A stretch of 64,000 nucleotides of DNA from assembly GCA_964410945.1 (NCBI GenBank), contig CAYPJE010000013.1, forward strand, positions 7,723 through 71,722. Direction: 5' to 3'. The position numbers were made by a program, and so were the translations under genes. Source of the stretch: CAYPJE01 sp964410945 (GTDB lineage Bacteria; Fidelibacterota; Marinisomatia; Marinisomatales; TCS56). The notes under the pieces are model-generated. The model had not been told where the DNA came from and made no database searches. It was given only the letters and a program-made list of their open reading frames with translations. Below are positions 36,438-44,837 of this stretch, in pieces (within the stretch, counting starts at the first letter, position 1; the number at the start of each line of letters is the position of its first letter).

Positions 36438-37838
36438 TCAAAACCAGATTCTCCAATAGGTATTGGCATACGCCAGTAAAATGATAATGGTCACAATACC
36501 GACTTTCCAGCCCGCCTTCAGAAAATCCCCGGCTTTAACCAGACCACTGGAATAGATGATGGCACAGGCCGGGGCTGCTGCTACGGTAAAAAACCCGAAA
36601 GCCGCCGACAGGGCCGTCAATAATCCCTGGTGGATCATATCGCCCCCCAGATTGAGTGTTATCGGTCCCAGTACCGCCGCCGTGGCCGAACCGGACAGAG
36701 TATTGGCCATTATCGTCGTCATGCCAACAATCAATACATCCGATAAAAAGGCCGGTAACCCGGAACCGGACCCCAGCAGATTGATCAGCCCGTTCGCCAG
36801 CCAGAGGGCTGCCCCGGTGGAACGCATATAACTGCCCATGGCAATCGTGGCCCCGAACAAAATAATAATTCCCCAGTGGGTATTGCGGTTGATATCCTCC
36901 CATTTGACCAATCCGGCGATGATGTACAGCATCACACCGGTCAGGGCAATGGTTCCCAGGCCGAAATGTGATGACAGGAAAATCCAGCCCAGAAACACCA
37001 GGATAAAAATACCCAGTCCGCTAAATTCACGTCCACCCAGCGAACCGGACCGCTCAACCTGGACTTTCAGGCGCCGGACTCCGCTGTCCAGATAGTAATA
37101 TTCAGGGGTAAAGCTACGCCAGAGCAGGCTGGTTACAACCGGCGTTAAAATCAGCACCAGCGGATAAACATAAAGCATCCAGCGGGCATATGATAATCCT
37201 TCTGACCCGAACTCGTTCAGGTAATTAAGGATAATCACATTGCGTCCGCCACCGGATGGGGTACCGATCGATCCGACAATGGCACCATAGGCGATCGAAA
37301 ACAGCAGCAGGGCCGACAATCCGCGAACACGCTCACGATCCTGAGAGGTATAACGCACCAGGGTCATACCTATTGGCAGCATCAGTGCTGCTACCGTATG
37401 TTCACCAATGAATGATGATAGAAAAGCTGACAGGGCCGCAAATCCGAAGGCAATTCGCTTGGTTTTATTCCCGGTCAGACGGATAATGCCCAAGGCGATC
37501 CGCGCATCCCAACCCTGCTTGACGATCGCCACCGCCAGCATCAACGATCCCATAATGAAGAAGACCGCGTCATTCATGAAGGACCGTGCGATCTGATTGG
37601 GAGTATCGATTTTGAAATAGGCTAAGGCAATTATTATAAACATGGCCGTCGCCGGCAGTGGGATCGGCTCCGTGACCACCAGGATCAGGGTCACCACTAC
37701 GATTACCAGCAACCGGTGACCGGCAATCGACAAATTTTCGGGGGTAGGTAACAACAGCAGAATCGTACCGACCACAATGGCGACAATCAGCCATCGCGAC
37801 CGGGTAAACCAATACAGGAGGGAGCGCAGGTTATTCAA
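36438..37838 (-). CDS. DASS-family (SLC13-like) anion symporter
   Basis: 466 residues with about 11-12 membrane helices. The family's repeated substrate/sodium loops are seen as GTPSGGGRNVIILNYL (about 190-205) and the later MANTLSGSATAAVLGP. DASS proteins move dicarboxylates, citrate or sulfate with Na+. Translation seems to start at TTG 37838, two bases after the rpiB stop, with no closer ATG that keeps the first helix; translational coupling is likely. The substrate is not decided by sequence. Confidence 0.85.
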   Translation of the reverse strand: MNNLRSLLYWFTRSRWLIVAIVVGTILLLLPTPENLSIAGHRLLVIVVVTLILVVTEPIPLPATAMFIIIALAYFKIDTPNQIARSFMNDAVFFIMGSLMLAVAIVKQGWDARIALGIIRLTGNKTKRIAFGFAALSAFLSSFIGEHTVAALMLPIGMTLVRYTSQDRERVRGLSALLLFSIAYGAIVGSIGTPSGGGRNVIILNYLNEFGSEGLSYARWMLYVYPLVLILTPVVTSLLWRSFTPEYYYLDSGVRRLKVQVERSGSLGGREFSGLGIFILVFLGWIFLSSHFGLGTIALTGVMLYIIAGLVKWEDINRNTHWGIIILFGATIAMGSYMRSTGAALWLANGLINLLGSGSGLPAFLSDVLIVGMTTIMANTLSGSATAAVLGPITLNLGGDMIHQGLLTALSAAFGFFTVAAAPACAIIYSSGLVKAGDFLKAGWKVGIVTIIILLAYANTYWRIWF

Positions 37839-37840
37839 TT

Positions 37841-38278
37841 TCAGCGATCGAGCTTATCGATCCGGCGCTGGTGCCGTCCTCCCTCAAACGGTTCCTTCAG
37901 CCAGATATTGATTACTTTCAGGGCCCGATTGGTTTCGATGAAGCGTGCCCCAAGTGATAGGACATTGGCATTATTATGCTGCCGTGAAAGTTTTACGATC
38001 TCTTCCGGCCCGTCATAATATACAGCTGCCCGTACGCCCGGAACGCGGTTGGCTGCCATGGCTTCTCCCTGACCGGAGCCGCCCAGGATGATTCCTACTC
38101 CTTCCGGATCGCGGGCCACGGCTTCGGCCGCCGGGAATATCTTGTCCGGGTAATCATCCTCGGAATCGTAATTGACAGCCCCCATATCTTCCACCTGGTA
38201 GCCGTTGGCCAGCAGATGGTCCTTGATCGCTTCCTTCAGTGTAAATCCGGCGTGATCCGTTCCCAGATAAATCTTCAT
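37841..38278 (-). CDS. rpiB: Ribose-5-phosphate isomerase B
   Basis: 145 residues, typical RpiB/LacAB fold. Seen: GTDHAGFTLKEAI at the start, the anion-hole-like GGSGQGEAMAANRVPGVRAA and the phosphate-binding end. It interconverts ribose 5-phosphate and ribulose 5-phosphate in the pentose phosphate pathway. In place of the catalytic cysteine found in some RpiBs (G-T-G-I-G), the sequence reads GGSGQG, which fits the Ser-type group. The ATG overlaps the rpe stop (ATGA), so both enzymes of the same branch are made together. Confidence 0.93.
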   Translation of the reverse strand: MKIYLGTDHAGFTLKEAIKDHLLANGYQVEDMGAVNYDSEDDYPDKIFPAAEAVARDPEGVGIILGGSGQGEAMAANRVPGVRAAVYYDGPEEIVKLSRQHNNANVLSLGARFIETNRALKVINIWLKEPFEGGRHQRRIDKLDR

Positions 38279-38949
38279 CCGTTTAATACCTCATTGAATT
38301 TTTTCATTGTTGCAATCGGATCCGGTGTATTGAATACGGCCGATCCGGCCACCAGGATATCGGCACCGGCATCTGCAATATTCCTGGCATTATCAAGGTT
38401 CACACCACCGTCAATTTGGATTTCAACCTGATCACTCAGTCCAGCCAGTTCGATAAACCGGTTAACTTCTTCGATCCGGGCCAGGGAATCAGAAATAAAC
38501 GACTGGCCGCCGAAACCCGGCTCGACACTCATGACCAGTACCAGATCGACCAGCTCCAGGTATGGCTCAACCAGTTCCAGGTTTGTTCCCGGCTTCAGGG
38601 TGATACCGGCCTTTACCCCCAGGGATTTTATCTGCTCGATGACCATTTCCGGTTTGCCGGTCGCTTCCACATGGAAGGTAATACAATCGGCACCGGCCCT
38701 GGCGAATTTGTCGATCCAGAACAGGGGATCGCAGACCATGATATGCACATCGAAAAACAGATTGGTATGGGACCGCAGGGCCTTGATCACGGCCGGCCCG
38801 ATGGTGATATTGGGGACAAAATTCCCATCCATCACATCCAGGTGGATCATATCCGCCTGTCCCCGCTCACAATATTTCAAGGCAGTCTGGAGATCGGAGA
38901 AGTCTGCTGATAAAATAGAGGGGGCTAATTTGATTCTGGAGCCAGCCAT
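38275..38949 (-). CDS. rpe: Ribulose-phosphate 3-epimerase
   Basis: 224 residues, standard size for this TIM-barrel enzyme that converts ribulose 5-phosphate to xylulose 5-phosphate. Motifs: LAPSILSADFSDL (N-terminus), HLDVMDGNFVPN (metal and catalytic Asp), DVHIMV, VEPGFGGQSF, and IDGGVN with the second catalytic Asp. It is the first gene of a rpe-rpiB-DASS unit. The 328 bases upstream should hold its promoter, but no consensus site is convincing. Confidence 0.95.
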   Translation of the reverse strand: MAGSRIKLAPSILSADFSDLQTALKYCERGQADMIHLDVMDGNFVPNITIGPAVIKALRSHTNLFFDVHIMVCDPLFWIDKFARAGADCITFHVEATGKPEMVIEQIKSLGVKAGITLKPGTNLELVEPYLELVDLVLVMSVEPGFGGQSFISDSLARIEEVNRFIELAGLSDQVEIQIDGGVNLDNARNIADAGADILVAGSAVFNTPDPIATMKKFNEVLNG

Positions 38950-39277
38950 TGGTGGGTAAAATTACCGTTCAACCGATTCATTTTCAAACGGAAAGCCGGA
39001 CTAAAACCAGGCTTTTTCAACAACTTCAATTTTACCTTTTATTCGATACTGCAACTACCAAAAACCAACTTAACTACCACCAATAACAAAAATCTAATAA
39101 ACACTTGAGTTAGCCGGTAATCAGACTTGCTCTTTCTCTTGCAATCATATTATTTTTAGCTATGAAGCGGGGAGATGATTTTTCTTTACGGGGAAACCTG
39201 CCACCAAATGATGAGGTCTAAATATTCAGGCTCCTTGCCTGAGGAATAAATTCAGGCTCAATCCCAGTCAGGACTAA
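38950..39277. other. Intergenic region between korC end and rpe start
   Basis: 328 bases without a supported gene. Near korC lie repeated GAGCCTGAAT pieces and a short hairpin CAGGC-TCCTT-GCCTG, which may end the kor transcript. Close to rpe, 38992-39015 (AAAGCCGG ... CC-A-GGCTTT, followed by T) would form a terminator-like hairpin on the plus strand and a leader hairpin in the rpe mRNA. No tRNA, no coding frame with a ribosome binding site, and no consensus promoter was found. Confidence 0.4.
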
Positions 39278-39817
39278 TCAGTCAGCAACCAGCCCGGCCC
39301 CTTTATTCAGCGCCTTTTCATTCAGGGGAATCAGCTTATGATGCCGTTCCGGCAACACGCTGTAGAGAGCCTTAACGGCTGTTTCCGGTTTGATGATCTT
39401 CTTCACTGCCAGGAAAGCTCCCAGCATCACCAGGTTGATGACTTTCTGGTTTTTCAGCTCCACAGCGGCCTGGGCTGCCGCTACCGGGATGACCGAAATA
39501 TCGGTTCGTGATGGCGGATTTAAAATAGCCCCTTCTTCATAGAGCAATACACCACCGGGTTTTACCGCTGCTTCGAATTTATCCAGCGACGGCTGGTTGA
39601 AAGCCACCACCGAATCGAATTTCGATACGATCGGCGAACTGATCGGCTCATCGCCATTGATAACAATACAATTGGCCGTACCGCCCCGCATCTCAGGCCC
39701 GTAACTGGGCATCCAGGATACTTCCTGGTTTTCGATTACACCACCATAGGCCAGGATCATTCCCATTGACAGAACCCCCTGTCCCCCGAAACCGGCAATA
39801 ATAGTTTCTTCGGTCAT
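39278..39817 (-). CDS. korC: 2-oxoacid:ferredoxin oxidoreductase, gamma subunit
   Basis: 179 residues of the gamma (POR gamma-like) family: TIIAGFGGQGVLSMGM at the N-terminus, SYGPEMRGGTANC and LVMLGAF. This subunit binds CoA in the complex that oxidatively decarboxylates a 2-oxoacid to acyl-CoA with reduction of ferredoxin. The ATG overlaps the beta subunit stop (TAATG). It is the last gene of the four-gene operon. 2-Oxoglutarate (Kor) and branched 2-oxoacids (Vor) cannot be told apart with certainty. Confidence 0.9.
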   Translation of the reverse strand: MTEETIIAGFGGQGVLSMGMILAYGGVIENQEVSWMPSYGPEMRGGTANCIVINGDEPISSPIVSKFDSVVAFNQPSLDKFEAAVKPGGVLLYEEGAILNPPSRTDISVIPVAAAQAAVELKNQKVINLVMLGAFLAVKKIIKPETAVKALYSVLPERHHKLIPLNEKALNKGAGLVAD

Positions 39818-40608
39818 TATTTCAAATCCTCCCTGGTTGGGGCTTTGATATCACCAACCGGATACATATTCATCATATGTTCAATCATCCATTGATTGGA
39901 TTCATAAGGCGTCAGTTTCCACCCGGAGGGACAGTTGGTAACAATTTCCACGATACACAGTCCCCGGGCCAGACGCTGGTATTCGAAGGCCTTGGTGAGC
40001 GCTTTTTTGGTTTTGCGCACTGCCTTGGCATCGTGTACCGACTGGCGGGTAGCATAGAAAGTCCCCGGCAACTGAGCCAGCAGATTGGTGATATCGATCG
40101 GCGCCCCGGTCGAGACCCGGTCTCGCCCGTACGGCGAGGTGGCTGTTTTTTCACCGATCGGTGTAGTAGGAGCCATCTGACCACCAGTCATTCCGTAGAT
40201 GCCATTATTGATAAAAATGATCAGGTAATTTTCACCCCGGTTGGCACTGTGGATCGTTTCCGCCGTCCCAATCGCCGCCAGGTCGCCATCACCCTGGTAA
40301 GTAAACACATATTTATCCGGTAATACCCGTTTGATGCCGGTGGCCACCGCGGTGGCCCGGCCGTGGGCGGCCTGGTGCATATCGATATTCATATATTCAT
40401 AGGCCAGGACAGAACAACCCACCGGTGCGACACCGATGGTATCGCTGACGATATCCATGTCATCCAGCACTTCCATCAGAATCTTATGAGTGGTGGTATG
40501 TCCACAGCCGGGACAATAATGCATCCGTACATCTAGCAGTGATTCCGGTCGCTGGTAAACTAAATCCATGGAATTCATTTCCTGGGGAGGACTACAGGTT
40601 TCACTCAT
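39817..40608 (-). CDS. korB: 2-oxoacid:ferredoxin oxidoreductase, beta subunit (TPP-binding)
   Basis: 263 residues. The iron-sulfur/TPP-type N-terminus has YCPGCGHTTTHK, and the thiamine diphosphate motif is GDGDLAAIGTAETIHSA with NNGIYGMTGGQMAPTTP, typical of the four-subunit Kor/Vor class. It starts 3 bases after the alpha subunit stop with GAGGTATAG as ribosome binding site. It holds the catalytic cofactor of the complex, which sends electrons through the delta subunit's clusters to ferredoxin. Confidence 0.92.
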   Translation of the reverse strand: MSETCSPPQEMNSMDLVYQRPESLLDVRMHYCPGCGHTTTHKILMEVLDDMDIVSDTIGVAPVGCSVLAYEYMNIDMHQAAHGRATAVATGIKRVLPDKYVFTYQGDGDLAAIGTAETIHSANRGENYLIIFINNGIYGMTGGQMAPTTPIGEKTATSPYGRDRVSTGAPIDITNLLAQLPGTFYATRQSVHDAKAVRKTKKALTKAFEYQRLARGLCIVEIVTNCPSGWKLTPYESNQWMIEHMMNMYPVGDIKAPTREDLK

Positions 40609-40610
40609 AT

Positions 40611-41705
40611 CTATACCTCTACCGTTTTATGTTTACCGGCCCTGACTTTAGCCAGATTGGCTTCGGTCTGTTCCAGCAGTTCCTCAGGCGTCGGGATTAT
40701 GCCACCCATCCGGCCGTGGAAAAATACCGGCACCGAACCGTCCACTGCCAACCGAACATCTTCGACCATCTGTCCCGCATTCAACTCAATATCCTGGATC
40801 ATTTCCACCTGCCGGGCTAATTCACGCAGACGGGGTGCCGGGAACGGCCAGACCGTCTGGGGCCGGAACAGGCCGGCTTTGATTCCTTTTTCCCGCGCCA
40901 GTTGAATTGTTTTCCGGGCGATACGGGCCGCCAGTCCAAATCCGGTGAACAATACTTCCGCGTCCTCGGTCTGGTATTCCTTCCAGCGCAACTCGTCGCG
41001 GGCGATCGTGGCATATTTCTGCTGTAAAACCCGATTCAATTCTTCCATCCGTTCCGGTTGCAGGTGTAACGATGTAACCACATTTCTTTCCCGGTTCGGA
41101 GTTTTGCCGGTGGTAGCCCAGGGTTTGGGCAATTTCATTTTTTCCGGATCATAATCCGGGAACTGTACCTTCTCCATACCCTGCCCCAAAGCTCCATCGG
41201 TAAGGATCATTACCGGATTACGGTATTTATCAGCCAGGTCAAAACCCAGAAATACAAAATCCGCCATTTCCTGAACGGTCGATGGTGTCAGCACAATTAC
41301 TTTATAGTCGCCATGTCCGCCACCTTTGGTGGCCTGGAAATAATCGCCCTGGCTGGGCTGGATGGTACCCAGTCCCGGGCCGCCGCGAACGACATTGGCC
41401 AGCAGACATGGTAATTGCGCAGCTGCAATATATGAAATACCTTCCTGCATCAGACTGAAACCCGGTGAACTGGTTGTGGTCATCACCCGGGCCCCGGCCC
41501 CGGCGGCACCATAGATCATATTTATCGAGGCCACTTCACTTTCGGCCTGTAAAACAACGCCACCGCGTTTAGGCATATGAATTGACAAATACTCAAGTAT
41601 CTCCGATTGGGGCGTGATGGGATAACCAAAATAGGCATCCAAACCAGCCCGTATCGCCGCCTCGGCCAGGGCTTCATTGCCCTTCATGAATAGAATTTCA
41701 CTCAT
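40611..41705 (-). CDS. korA: 2-oxoacid:ferredoxin oxidoreductase, alpha subunit (Kor/Vor type)
   Basis: About 364 residues. Alpha-family features: MKGNEALAEAAIRAG, YFGYPITPQSEI, AESEVASINMIYGAAGAGAR, GGPGLGTIQPSQGDYFQATKGGGHGDY. The wording of these motifs is closest in my memory to VorB (3-methyl-2-oxobutanoate) and KorA subunits, so branched-chain keto acids from amino-acid breakdown are as likely a substrate as 2-oxoglutarate. I chose the ATG at 41705 (GGGAG 7 bases before) over the GTG at 41708 that overlaps the delta stop. Confidence 0.9.
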   Translation of the reverse strand: MSEILFMKGNEALAEAAIRAGLDAYFGYPITPQSEILEYLSIHMPKRGGVVLQAESEVASINMIYGAAGAGARVMTTTSSPGFSLMQEGISYIAAAQLPCLLANVVRGGPGLGTIQPSQGDYFQATKGGGHGDYKVIVLTPSTVQEMADFVFLGFDLADKYRNPVMILTDGALGQGMEKVQFPDYDPEKMKLPKPWATTGKTPNRERNVVTSLHLQPERMEELNRVLQQKYATIARDELRWKEYQTEDAEVLFTGFGLAARIARKTIQLAREKGIKAGLFRPQTVWPFPAPRLRELARQVEMIQDIELNAGQMVEDVRLAVDGSVPVFFHGRMGGIIPTPEELLEQTEANLAKVRAGKHKTVEV

Positions 41706-41707
41706 CA

Positions 41708-41998
41708 CTATCTCCCATCAATGGTGACGGTTACATTTTCAGTAATATCAGTTATCCTGGCAATCGGAGTTTTTTTGCCTTTTTTCTCGCGATATACGGT
41801 AATGGCCCCATCCGGACAAATCAGGGCGCAATTGGTGCAGCCGGTACAGTTATCCTCATGCACGACCGCAAAATGATATCCCCGCTGATTGAGTTCCTCA
41901 GACATAGCCAGTGTCTCCTGCGGACATTCGTGAATACATAATTCACAGCCTTTGCAGGTTTCAATGGCAATCTTGACTTCACCTTTCACCTTAGCCAC
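41708..41998 (-). CDS. korD: 2-oxoacid:ferredoxin oxidoreductase, delta subunit (2x4Fe-4S)
   Basis: 96 residues with two cubane cluster motifs: CKGCELCIHECP and CTGCTNCALICP. It is the electron-transfer subunit of the complex. The GTG start at 41998 is set by AAGGAG 8 bases upstream. First gene of the korDABC operon; the 190 bases upstream contain no convincing promoter, and the next gene upstream on the same strand (42190-42558) is unrelated. Confidence 0.93.
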   Translation of the reverse strand: MAKVKGEVKIAIETCKGCELCIHECPQETLAMSEELNQRGYHFAVVHEDNCTGCTNCALICPDGAITVYREKKGKKTPIARITDITENVTVTIDGR

Positions 41999-42189
41999 AA
42001 TTGAGCTCCTTGTTTGTCATTCAAAAATCAATCAATCCCCCGACATTGACAATCGAGACGGGAAGTTAAGCAATCACCGAATCATGGGTCAAATATTATC
42101 CCATTTAGGAAATACACCTAATTAAATACTGTATAATCAGCTTATTTTGTAATTATTGTTGCGGGAATGGAGTTTTTTCAGTGTTTTGC

Positions 42190-42558
42190 TCAATCCCATT
42201 CAAAACCGCTGACCTTACCGGTGCCGGTTTCAATTTCAACGGAATTGTAGTCATCCAGCTTGGGGATATAGTAGTACAGGATACGGGTAGTTTGTTCAAA
42301 GTCCATGAATACCGAGTCAGGCTGACCAAGAGTTTGGATAACAGCCTCAGCTGTGGGGTTGGTCCTGAGAAACTGGAAAATATCATACTCATTCATCAGC
42401 CAGCGTTGATACGGATCGACAGGTAGAAGTGAATTATCCCCTGGTTCACCGGCCGGTTCTGGAACGGCTGTCGAATCGGGCAATAGCTCCGGTCCGGGAG
42501 CTTGTTTAGGTCCGCAGGCCACCATCAACATAACGATTGTTAAAATTAATATTCGCAT
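42190..42558 (-). CDS. Small BamE/SmpA-like lipoprotein
   Basis: About 122 residues from ATG 42558: signal peptide MRILILTIVMLMVAC with the lipobox cysteine at residue 15, a Pro/Glu-rich linker, then a small alpha/beta domain (AEAVIQTLGQPDSVFM ... TRILYYYIPKLDDYNSVEI ... GKVSGFEWD). The 'LGQPD' turn followed by a YYY strand recalls the BamE/SmpA-OmlA fold of outer-membrane assembly lipoproteins. That is a weak fold-level similarity only. A promoter may lie at 42625-42652. Confidence 0.65.
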   Translation of the reverse strand: MRILILTIVMLMVACGPKQAPGPELLPDSTAVPEPAGEPGDNSLLPVDPYQRWLMNEYDIFQFLRTNPTAEAVIQTLGQPDSVFMDFEQTTRILYYYIPKLDDYNSVEIETGTGKVSGFEWD

Positions 42559-42587
42559 CCGCAAAAGATAGATAGAATCGTTGATGA

Positions 42588-42616
42588 TTGGCAAGTCCGG
42601 CAAATTTTTTTCTAAT
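42588..42616 (+). promoter_or_regulatory. Sigma-70-type promoter for the acetyltransferase-AraC unit
   Basis: TTGGCA (42588-42593), a 17-base spacer and TCTAAT (42611-42616), each one base off consensus. The transcript would begin near 42623 and the first ATG lies at 42707. Confidence 0.6.
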
Positions 42617-42624
42617 CCAATTCT

Positions 42625-42652
42625 AATTTACTGTCCATTATTTTTCTGCCAA
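42625..42652 (-). promoter_or_regulatory. Possible divergent promoter for the BamE-like lipoprotein gene
   Basis: On the minus strand TTGGCA (42652-42647), 16 bases, TAAATT (42630-42625). It lies back to back with the plus-strand promoter at 42588-42616. The -10 box is weak. Confidence 0.4.
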
Positions 42653-42706
42653 TAAATATAACCGGGACGGTAATTTCGATTGCTTATAAACCTACCATTT
42701 CAATCT

Positions 42707-43204
42707 ATGAAATTAAAAATACGAAATGCCGAACTGACCGATTGTGAACGGATGAATCAGATATTCAATGCAACAATCGGCAACGGCTTCAGCACCGCTT
42801 ATACGGAACCGATCTCCCCGGCTGAGCGGGAAAACTGGCTCGAAGGACATATGAATGAGAAATTCCCGGTCCTGGTTGGGGAGCTTAATGGCCAAATCAT
42901 CTGCTGGTCAAGTCTGAGCCCCTGGCGTGCCGGACGCCAGGCCTTGGAACAGGTAGCAGAAATCAGCTATTTTGTTCACCCGGAATACCAGCGCTCCGGC
43001 TACGGATCACAAATAATGGAATATACAATCGTACAAGCCCGCCGGAACAACCATACCCACCTGATCGCCTGGTTACTGGATTTGAATCCGGCCAGCATTG
43101 GAATACTGAAAAAATTCAGTTTTAAGGAATGGGGCCGGATTCCCAAAGCAGCTAAGCTCCATAATGCTGTTTGCGATCACCTGCTGTACGGGAGATTAAT
43201 TTGA
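42707..43204 (+). CDS. GNAT-family N-acetyltransferase (phosphinothricin-type)
   Basis: 165 residues. GNAT fold: MKLKIRNAELTDCERMNQIFN, TAYTEPISPAERENW, then the acetyl-CoA loop region EISYFVHPEYQRSGYGSQIMEY (Q/R-x2-G-x-G type) and a C-terminal beta strand pair. The pattern with 'NATIGNGFSTAYTEP' is like the phosphinothricin/methionine sulfoximine acetyltransferases (Pat/MddA), which acetylate amino-acid analogues. Substrate is not certain. Its stop overlaps the start of the AraC regulator (TTGA), so both are translated from one mRNA driven from 42588-42616. Confidence 0.85.
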   Translation: MKLKIRNAELTDCERMNQIFNATIGNGFSTAYTEPISPAERENWLEGHMNEKFPVLVGELNGQIICWSSLSPWRAGRQALEQVAEISYFVHPEYQRSGYGSQIMEYTIVQARRNNHTHLIAWLLDLNPASIGILKKFSFKEWGRIPKAAKLHNAVCDHLLYGRLI

Positions 43205-44181
43205 GTTCTGTCCAACAGAAAGAATACACCAGGCGAATAAACCTGGTCCTCGATTATATTGAAGAAAATCTCGATCAAGAATTGTCTCTGGCCAAATTAT
43301 CTCAGGTAGCCAGTTTCTCCCCCTACCATTTCCACCGCATTTTCAGTGCGGTAATGGGTGAACGATTAAATGGCTTCATTCAGCGGATAAGGCTGGAACG
43401 GGCCGCCAACAAGTTGATCACCAATTCCAATAAATCAATAACCGAGATTGCCCTGGAATGCGGGTTCTCCGGATCGGCCCCCTTTGCCCGCGCCTTCAAA
43501 AACCAGTTTGGAGTCAGCGCCAGCCGCTGGCGCAATGGTAGTTATCAGGAACATAGCAAGATTGGTCAAAACGAGCGCAAAAATGATCAACCGGTCAGCA
43601 AGGGCCGAGAAGAATACAAGATCAGGGCAGAATATCTTCCCAGTCGAATTACTAACCCGATCTGGAGGATTGAAATGAAATCAAAATCGAAACTGACTGC
43701 CAGGGTGGAAGTCAAATCCATGCCCGAAATTCATGTTGCCTATATCAGGCATATCGGACCCTACAAAGGTGATGGCGCCCTATTTGAAGGGTTGATGAAT
43801 AAACTGATGCAGTGGGCCGGCCCGCGTGACCTGATCAAGTTCCCGGAAAGTAAGTTACTGACAATCTACTACGATGATCCCGAAGTTACGGCTGATGAAA
43901 AATTACGCATGGATGTCTGCCTGACGGTCCCGGCCGATACAGAAGTGGATGGTGAAATCGGAAAAACCAGCCTGAAAGCCGGCAAATATGCCATAGCACA
44001 CTTCGAGATCGGTATGAATGAATACCAGGATGCCTGGAATGCCGTATACGCCGGCTGGCTGCCGGAGAGTGGTTACCAGCCCGATGACGGTCCTTGTTAT
44101 GAGCTGTATCATAACAGCCCGGATGAACATCCGGATAAGAAGCATATTCTGGATATTTGTCTGCCGGTAAAACCACTGTAA
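43201..44181 (+). CDS. AraC-family regulator with GyrI-like ligand domain
   Basis: 326 residues from TTG 43201, chosen because GGGAG lies 6 bases upstream and the codon overlaps the acetyltransferase stop. N-terminal AraC double helix-turn-helix (about 10-110): DQELSLAKLSQVASFSPYHFHRIF and ITEIALECGFSGSAPFARAFK. A charged linker is followed by a GyrI-like small-molecule-binding domain (about 160-326; VAYIRHIGPYKGDGALF, IYYDDPEV, Y-x2-AHFEIGMNEYQDAW). This is the Rob/BmrR-like plan for sensing bulky cationic or drug-like ligands. It probably controls its own unit with the acetyltransferase. Confidence 0.9.
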   Translation: MSSVQQKEYTRRINLVLDYIEENLDQELSLAKLSQVASFSPYHFHRIFSAVMGERLNGFIQRIRLERAANKLITNSNKSITEIALECGFSGSAPFARAFKNQFGVSASRWRNGSYQEHSKIGQNERKNDQPVSKGREEYKIRAEYLPSRITNPIWRIEMKSKSKLTARVEVKSMPEIHVAYIRHIGPYKGDGALFEGLMNKLMQWAGPRDLIKFPESKLLTIYYDDPEVTADEKLRMDVCLTVPADTEVDGEIGKTSLKAGKYAIAHFEIGMNEYQDAWNAVYAGWLPESGYQPDDGPCYELYHNSPDEHPDKKHILDICLPVKPL

Positions 44182-44190
44182 CTGATAAAT

Positions 44191-44226
44191 AACGGCCATC
44201 TATACCCGGTATTCAGGTGGCCGTTT
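44191..44226 (+). terminator. Terminator after the AraC-type regulator gene
   Basis: AACGGCCATC and GGTGGCCGTT pair over 10 bp (one G-T), loop of about 15 bases, followed by T-rich TGCTTTTATTT. It begins 10 bases after the stop codon. Confidence 0.75.
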
Positions 44227-44373
44227 GCTTTTATTTCTGATTTGACATAATCTCCCGGGGGAGTATTACGCTTAATTATTGCACTTTCGGCACTGATTCA
44301 CCTACCGTTTATCAGGTATTTCCGGTACACTTAACTACCCCGGCATTTACATAAAATAATAAAAGGAGCTGCT

Positions 44374-44781
44374 ATGTCCAATACTGTTTTATTAACCAAC
44401 GATCAGATCAACCAGATTAAAACTGAAAATAAAAGTGTGCGGATGACTGATGCACAGATTGAAAAATTTGCAAACAGCCTGGTTGAAAATATTGATATTC
44501 CCTTCATGCCAAAGAACAGGGAACAGGCTATCGCCAAGAAAATAGTCGGCCGGTTCGATGATTTCTTATGGGAAACACTGCCTGATGAAATCTATGAATT
44601 AATCAACGATGCCAGCGATGGTCTCGACCAGAAAGAAACAAATAAGTTAATCAGCCATCTCACCAAAGTCGCCAATAAACGGATTAACATTAAGTATCTG
44701 CCGGAAGATGTTGAGGCCGATATCATCAGATACCTGCTGCGCAAGATCCTCAAACATCTGATGAAGAAATATAAAGCCTGA
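44374..44781 (+). CDS. Hypothetical helical protein, 135 residues
   Basis: No family recognised. It is soluble, highly charged and mostly helical, with no Cys or Trp-rich motif (MSNTVLLTNDQINQIKTENK; ends LRKILKHLMKKYKA). The strong ribosome binding site AAAAGGAGCTGCT directly before the ATG and the intrinsic terminator just after the stop mark it as a real single-gene unit. Confidence 0.75.
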   Translation: MSNTVLLTNDQINQIKTENKSVRMTDAQIEKFANSLVENIDIPFMPKNREQAIAKKIVGRFDDFLWETLPDEIYELINDASDGLDQKETNKLISHLTKVANKRINIKYLPEDVEADIIRYLLRKILKHLMKKYKA

Positions 44782-44793
44782 TTGGTATGTGTC

Positions 44794-44828
44794 AGGAGAG
44801 CTGTCTTACCGGCAGCTCTCCTATTTTT
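44794..44828 (+). terminator. Terminator after the 135-residue protein gene
   Basis: AGGAGAGCTG and CAGCTCTCCT form a perfect 10-bp stem with a nine-base loop, followed by ATTTTTCT. It lies 13 bases past the stop. The facing nuclease gene ends at 44838, so it may serve both directions. Confidence 0.85.
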
Positions 44829-44837
44829 CTGTTTAAA

